This document shows positions 41,869 to 46,717 of a stretch of 46,717 bases of DNA, one piece after another (position 1 is the stretch's first letter; each line of letters begins with the position of its first letter). Origin of the DNA: Clostridia bacterium (GTDB lineage Bacteria > Bacillota > Clostridia > Christensenellales > Aristaeellaceae); NCBI GenBank assembly GCA_017516765.1, contig JAFXBE010000044.1, positions 1 through 46,717 on the forward strand, in the 5' to 3' direction. Both the position numbers and the translations under genes were made by a program. Below the pieces are notes generated by a model, which made no database searches, was not told the origin of the DNA, and was given only the letters and a program-made list of their open reading frames with translations.

Positions 41869-42669
41869 TCAGAGCCGTTCGTCAAGCGGCGTCAATGCGG
41901 GTTTTCCCCAGATGTGCAGCAGCCCGCGGGGCTCGGCAAGCTGACCGTCCGCAGCGTACACTGCGGCATGAAGGATGCTGCGGGCGGCTTTTTCGGGGGA
42001 GGGGAAAATGCGCTTCATCAGCGGCAGGGCGAGGCGCAGGAAGGCAGGGGGATAGGCGCTCTGTCCGGGGTCGGCGAGAAAAAGCCCTGTAGCGCATACG
42101 CCGGGGTGTGCATAAACAAAATCGATCTCCGGAATACCGGCAGCCAGGTCACAGATCCGCTCCAGCAAAGCCCGTTTGCTGGCGGCATAAAGTCCGGTTG
42201 GGCTTTTGCCGGGCACGGAGGCTCTGCGCCAGAAGGCAGAAAGGCTTGTTACCGTTAGCACAAAGGGGCTGTCGCTCATGCGCAGCAGGGGCAGCAGACG
42301 AACGGTCAGCCACAGGGGAGAGAGGCAGTTTACCTGCATATGTATTTCGGTACCGCCGGGAGCTGTGCGTCCGCTGCGGGTAAAAACACCGGCATTGTGC
42401 ACGATCCCGTCCAGCGGTTTTCCCTGTGCCAGAAGAGAATCGGCAAGGGATAGAACGGTGGCCTCATCGGCAAGATCAAGCGCGGGAAAGGACAGCCGTG
42501 CACCGGGGAACTTCGCCAGCAAAGTGCGGCGGAGTTGCTCGGCCTTCCGGGGATTCCGAACCGGCAGGATCAGCTCTGCACCCAGACGACAGAATTGAAG
42601 TGCGGCAGCCGTACCCAGCGTCCCTGTACCGCCGGTCAGAAGGATTCGTTTGTCTGTCAGGCTGCGCAT
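41869..42669 (-). CDS. Short-chain dehydrogenase/reductase
   Basis: A 266-residue Rossmann-fold enzyme: cofactor loop TGGTGTLG (12-19), VHNAGVF, catalytic Ser in TVTSLSAF and YAASK (Tyr/Lys). The layout resembles retinol-dehydrogenase-like SDRs that reduce small carbonyls; the substrate is unknown. AGGAGGG precedes the ATG at 42669. It is divergent from the str operon, and its promoter lies about 40 bp upstream. Confidence 0.88.
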   Translation of the reverse strand: MRSLTDKRILLTGGTGTLGTAAALQFCRLGAELILPVRNPRKAEQLRRTLLAKFPGARLSFPALDLADEATVLSLADSLLAQGKPLDGIVHNAGVFTRSGRTAPGGTEIHMQVNCLSPLWLTVRLLPLLRMSDSPFVLTVTSLSAFWRRASVPGKSPTGLYAASKRALLERICDLAAGIPEIDFVYAHPGVCATGLFLADPGQSAYPPAFLRLALPLMKRIFPSPEKAARSILHAAVYAADGQLAEPRGLLHIWGKPALTPLDERL

Positions 42670-42709
42670 GCTTTCCCTCCTCGGCATGGGTGGCATAGAT
42701 ATGTGTATA

Positions 42710-42738
42710 ATAATAGAAGAAGATGTGTGATTTGTCAA
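42710..42738 (-). promoter_or_regulatory. SDR gene promoter
   Basis: TTGACA (42733-42738), a 17-bp spacer and TATTAT (42710-42715) on the minus strand. Confidence 0.85.
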
Positions 42739-42839
42739 AGCGCTGCCTGTCGATGTTTGCGTGATTTGGTAAAAAATATTCCGCTTTGTCAAGGTCGGAA
42801 AAATCTGTGAAAGATTCGGAAAAACAATTCAAAAAACAA

Positions 42840-42869
42840 TTGACAGAAGGGTTCTGTCCATGTTAGTAT
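42840..42869 (+). promoter_or_regulatory. str operon promoter with dyad in the spacer
   Basis: TTGACA (42840-42845), an 18-bp spacer and TAGTAT (42864-42869), with an A-rich upstream stretch like an UP element. The palindrome GACAGAAGGGTTCTGTC (42842-42858) overlaps the -35 and spacer. The leader that follows (about 42876-42993) has no gene. Confidence 0.7.
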
Positions 42870-42993
42870 GTTATGGTTGTTCGCAATCTGTACTTTTCGT
42901 GTGCGGTTTTTGTGCGATAAAGGCACAGAAACACAGCCCGCAAAAGGTGTCGGTACACTGTGGACAAACCCGGAAAGAGGAGGCGATCCCCCC

Positions 42994-43239
42994 ATGGAGC
43001 ACGAACTGCACAATGCCGCAAACCGCGTTGTCGGTCAAAGACAGGTGCTGCGCGCACTGGAAGGGGACAAGGCCGCCAGAGTCTATCTGGGTAAAGACTC
43101 GGACGGTTTCATCTACCACAGGATCAACAGCCTGTGCGAGACGAAAAACGTTCCCGTTACAGTGGTGGACAGCATGCAGGAGCTTGGCAGGCTCTGCTCG
43201 GTAGACGTTCCGGCGGCTACCGCCGCCGTGCTCAAGTAA
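42994..43239 (+). CDS. L7Ae-family ribosomal protein-like (YbxF-like)
   Basis: An 81-residue protein of the L7Ae/L30e fold that binds kink-turn RNA, with the family phrases RALEGDKAARVYLGKDSDG and KNVPVTVVDSMQELGRLC. Its position directly before rpsL matches Bacillus ybxF. GAGGAGG precedes the ATG. It is shorter than archaeal L7Ae, as expected for the bacterial form. Confidence 0.88.
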   Translation: MEHELHNAANRVVGQRQVLRALEGDKAARVYLGKDSDGFIYHRINSLCETKNVPVTVVDSMQELGRLCSVDVPAATAAVLK

Positions 43240-43317
43240 GCGCGGTTGCCAATTCCAAAGACTATAATGCGCCGGGGTTGAGGCGCTGTTATAGCATATC
43301 AATTCGGAGGTGTTCCC

Positions 43318-43692
43318 ATGCCCACGATTAACCAGTTGATCCGCAAGGGTCGCGTGAAGGCTGCTAACCGGTCCACGGCTCCTATCCTGCAGGGCTGCCC
43401 GCAGAAGCGCGGCGTGTGCCTCAGCGTTAAGACCACGACCCCCAAGAAGCCCAACTCTGCCCTGCGCAAGATCGCTCGTATCCGTCTGACCAACCAGATC
43501 GAAGGTACGTGCTACATTCCGGGCATCGGCCATAACCTGCAGGAGCACAGCGTTGTGCTGATCCGCGGTGGCCGTGTTCGCGACCTGCCCGGCGTTCGTT
43601 ATCACATCATCCGCGGCGCTCTGGATACTGCCGGTGTGGCAAAGCGCATGCAGAGCCGTTCTCTCTACGGCGCAAAGCGGCCTAAGAAGTAA
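43318..43692 (+). CDS. rpsL: 30S ribosomal protein S12
   Basis: A 124-residue S12 with [13 protein letters not shown] (K43, K44) and [13 protein letters not shown]. Residue 88 is Arg (codon CGC), where most bacteria have Lys; Lys88Arg is a known streptomycin-resistance change in other species. The loop before it ([15 protein letters not shown]) is also slightly unusual. The aspartate that is methylthiolated in E. coli is kept as D89. CGGAGG precedes the ATG. Confidence 0.98.
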   Translation: MPTINQLIRKGRVKAANRSTAPILQGCPQKRGVCLSVKTTTPKKPNSALRKIARIRLTNQIEGTCYIPGIGHNLQEHSVVLIRGGRVRDLPGVRYHIIRGALDTAGVAKRMQSRSLYGAKRPKK

Positions 43693-44436
<744 letters not shown>

Positions 44437-44520
44437 TCGGCAAACGGACGCGGGCGTGGCGCCCCGTCTGTATGGAAGGTATGTACAGATAGCTTGTAAA
44501 GTGAAAGGAGACCCTTTTCT

Positions 44521-46599
44521 ATGCCAAGAAGTCACCCGCTTGATAAGGTGCGCAACATCGGCATCATGGCTCACATCGACGCCGGTAAGACCACCACCAC
44601 CGAGCGTATTCTGTTCTACACCGGCCGCGTCCATCGTCTGGGCGAGTCCCACGAAGGCACTGCCACCATGGACTGGATGGCTCAGGAGCAGGAGCGTGGT
44701 ATTACCATCACCTCTGCTGCTACCACCTGCCAGTGGAATGGTCACCGCATCAACATTATCGACACCCCCGGCCACGTCGACTTCACTGTAGAGGTAGAGC
44801 GCAGCCTGCGCGTGCTGGACGGTTCCGTTTCCGTTTTCTGCGCCAAGGGCGGTGTTGAGCCCCAGAGCGAGACTGTTTGGCGTCAGGCCAACAAGTACAA
44901 CGTACCTCGCATGGCTTATGTGAACAAGATGGACATCATGGGCGCAGACTTCTTCCGTGTCGTAGACATGATGAAGGAACGCCTCGGCGCCAATGCTGTG
45001 CCGATCCAGCTGCCCATCGGCAAGGAAGCCGATTTCAAGGGCATCGTTGACCTGGTTCGCATGAAGGCCGAAGTTTACTACGATGACGAGGGTAAGGACG
45101 TTCGCGAGGAAGAGATTCCCGCCGACCTGCAGGAGCTGGCTGAAGAGTACCATCAGAAGCTGATCGAAGCTGTCGCCGAAAGCGACGAGAGCCTGCTGGA
45201 GAAGTTCTTCGAAGGTGAAGAGATCACCGTGGAAGAGATCAACGCCGCTATCCGCACCTCCACCATCAACTGCACCATGACCCCCGTGCTGTGCGGTACT
45301 TCCTACCGCAACAAGGGTGTGCAGCCCCTGCTGGACGCTGTGGTAGCCTACATGCCCTCTCCTCTGGACATCCCCGCCATCAAGGGCACCGATCCCGATG
45401 ATCCCGAGAAGGTTCTGGAGCGCAAGTCCTCCGACAGCGAGCCTCTGGCTGCGCTGGCCTTCAAGATCATGACCGACCCCTTCGTTGGCAAGCTGGCATT
45501 CTGCCGCGTTTACAGCGGTACCATGGAAGCCGGCAGCTACGCTTACAACTCTACCAAGCAGAAGCGCGAGCGCATCGGCCGTCTGGTGATGATGCACGCC
45601 AACCACCGCGAAGAAGTTCCCGCCGTTTACGCCGGTGATATCTGCGGTATCGTTGGTCTGAAGGACACCACCACCGCCGATACCCTGTGCGACGAAAAGA
45701 ACCAGATCGTTCTTGAGTCCATGGAGTTCCCGGATCCCGTTATCCAGGTCGCTATCGAGCCCAAGACCAAGGCCGGTCAGGACAAGATGACCATGGCTCT
45801 GGTAAAGCTGGCAGAGGAAGACCCCACCTTCAAGACCTACACCGATCAGCAGACCGGTCAGACCATCATTTCCGGTATGGGCGAGCTCCATCTGGAGATC
45901 ATCGTAGACCGTCTGCTGCGCGAATTCAAGGTTGAAGCCACCGTTGGTAAGCCCCAGGTTGCTTACCGCGAGACCATCCGCAAGGCTGCCAAGGCCGAAG
46001 GCCGCTACGTACGCCAGACCGGTGGTCACGGTCAGTTCGGTCACTGCTGGATCGAGATTGAACCCACCGAGCCCGGTGAAGGCTACAGCTTCGAGAGCAA
46101 GATCGTCGGTGGTGTTATTCCCAAGGAATTCATCGCACCCATCGATGCCGGTATCCGTGAAGCCGCTCAGAGCGGTATTCTGGCTGGCTTCGAGGTTGTC
46201 GACTTCAAGGCTAATGTCTTCGACGGCAGCTACCACGATGTCGACTCCTCCGAAATGGCCTTTAAGATCGCCGGCTCCATGGCCTTCAAGGAAGCTCTGC
46301 AGAAGGCTGATCCCTGCCTGCTGGAGCCCATGATGAAGGTTGAGGTCATCATCCCCGACCAGTACCTTGGCGACGTTGTTGGCGACGTATCCAGCCGCCG
46401 CGGTCGCATCGAAGGTATGGACGCCCGTATGGGCGAGCAGACTGTGCACGCTTTCGTGCCGCTGAGCGAGATGTTCGGTTATGCTACCGACCTGCGCAGC
46501 CGCACCCAGGGCCGCGGCCTGTTCACCATGCAGTTCGACCACTACGAGGAAGTGCCCAAGAGCATTGCCGAGAAGGTAACCGGCGAACGCAAGGCGTAA
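44521..46599 (+). CDS. fusA: Elongation factor G
   Basis: A 692-residue translational GTPase with G1 [15 protein letters not shown], switch [15 protein letters not shown] and five domains of normal length. It drives translocation on the ribosome. AAAGGAG precedes the ATG. Strong codon bias fits very high expression. It lies in the str operon between rpsG and tuf. Confidence 0.98.
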   Translation: MPRSHPLDKVRNIGIMAHIDAGKTTTTERILFYTGRVHRLGESHEGTATMDWMAQEQERGITITSAATTCQWNGHRINIIDTPGHVDFTVEVERSLRVLDGSVSVFCAKGGVEPQSETVWRQANKYNVPRMAYVNKMDIMGADFFRVVDMMKERLGANAVPIQLPIGKEADFKGIVDLVRMKAEVYYDDEGKDVREEEIPADLQELAEEYHQKLIEAVAESDESLLEKFFEGEEITVEEINAAIRTSTINCTMTPVLCGTSYRNKGVQPLLDAVVAYMPSPLDIPAIKGTDPDDPEKVLERKSSDSEPLAALAFKIMTDPFVGKLAFCRVYSGTMEAGSYAYNSTKQKRERIGRLVMMHANHREEVPAVYAGDICGIVGLKDTTTADTLCDEKNQIVLESMEFPDPVIQVAIEPKTKAGQDKMTMALVKLAEEDPTFKTYTDQQTGQTIISGMGELHLEIIVDRLLREFKVEATVGKPQVAYRETIRKAAKAEGRYVRQTGGHGQFGHCWIEIEPTEPGEGYSFESKIVGGVIPKEFIAPIDAGIREAAQSGILAGFEVVDFKANVFDGSYHDVDSSEMAFKIAGSMAFKEALQKADPCLLEPMMKVEVIIPDQYLGDVVGDVSSRRGRIEGMDARMGEQTVHAFVPLSEMFGYATDLRSRTQGRGLFTMQFDHYEEVPKSIAEKVTGERKA

Positions 46600-46656
46600 G
46601 AACCGAAACACAAGCACGAGTTGCTTTTACCACCTAACTTAAGGAGGAAACCCACA

Positions 46657-46717
46657 ATGGCAAAGGCTAAGTTTGAACGTAACAAGCCGCACGTTAACAT
46701 CGGCACCATCGGTCACG
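46657..46717 (+). CDS. tuf: Elongation factor Tu (5' end only, cut by window edge)
   Basis: Twenty codons are visible, reading [20 protein letters not shown], the universal EF-Tu start. AAGGAGG (46641-46647) precedes the ATG. The rest lies beyond the window. Confidence 0.97.
   Translation, partial: MAKAKFERNKPHVNIGTIGH

Overview
The window reads as chromosomal DNA of a Gram-positive, anaerobic, GC-rich member of the Clostridia, probably an Oscillospiraceae-type gut bacterium (inferred). Supporting signs are a T-box leader before thrS, the Bacillus/Clostridium order L7Ae-like gene - rpsL - rpsG - fusA - tuf, a YlbJ-type membrane protein of the spore-forming lineages, consensus sigma-A promoters, strong AGGAGG ribosome binding sites with frequent TTG and GTG starts, an EFR1-type flavodoxin/ferredoxin, and many sugar-handling genes. 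I see no tRNA, rRNA, CRISPR array, insertion sequence or prophage. The sequence is almost fully coding.

Layout. 1-3.9 kb: tandem hairpins, a pectate-lyase-like beta-helix protein, a thioredoxin-thioredoxin reductase fusion with thioredoxin at the N-terminus, and a divergent trxA with a ferritin-like protein. 4.0-7.4 kb: MFS transporter, GH113-type glycosidase and a lone MsmX-type ATPase. 7.5-17 kb: an AraC regulator and a convergent nine-gene carbohydrate ABC operon (two permeases, a large binding protein, its own ATPase and five uncharacterised small membrane proteins), transcribed from a distant promoter through a leader of about 375 nt. 17-21 kb: an HD-GYP protein, a SAM methyltransferase and a CNNM/CorC operon. 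The last two are each preceded by a consensus promoter, a 32-33 codon leader peptide and a terminator. 21-25 kb: an SPFH protein with a ribbon-helix-helix partner, then T-box-controlled thrS. 25-32 kb: uracil-DNA glycosylase family protein, gdhA, a frameshifted EFR1 ferredoxin, and a GH13 - recF - aminoglycoside nucleotidyltransferase unit behind LacI-like operators. 32-39 kb: pgsA, an M20-like pseudo-peptidase, a membrane glycosyltransferase with GtrA flippase, ylbJ-like, and prs. 39-43 kb: a secreted Glu-rich repeat protein, two envelope proteins and an SDR. 43 kb to the end: the str operon.

How it fits together. The sugar genes (GH113, MFS, CUT1 ABC importer, GH13, beta-helix protein) suggest oligosaccharide uptake and breakdown, controlled by AraC, CcpA-like and LacI-like sites. 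The redox genes (two thioredoxins, a reductase, an iron-storage-like bundle, EFR1) fit an anaerobe that meets oxidative stress. Much of the less expected content is regulatory. The two peptide-coding attenuators at 18.6-18.8 kb and 20.9-21.1 kb and the tandem 8-bp palindromes over the SPFH promoter are the best candidates for undescribed control systems. The additional membrane proteins in the ABC operon are the best candidate for an undescribed protein assembly.
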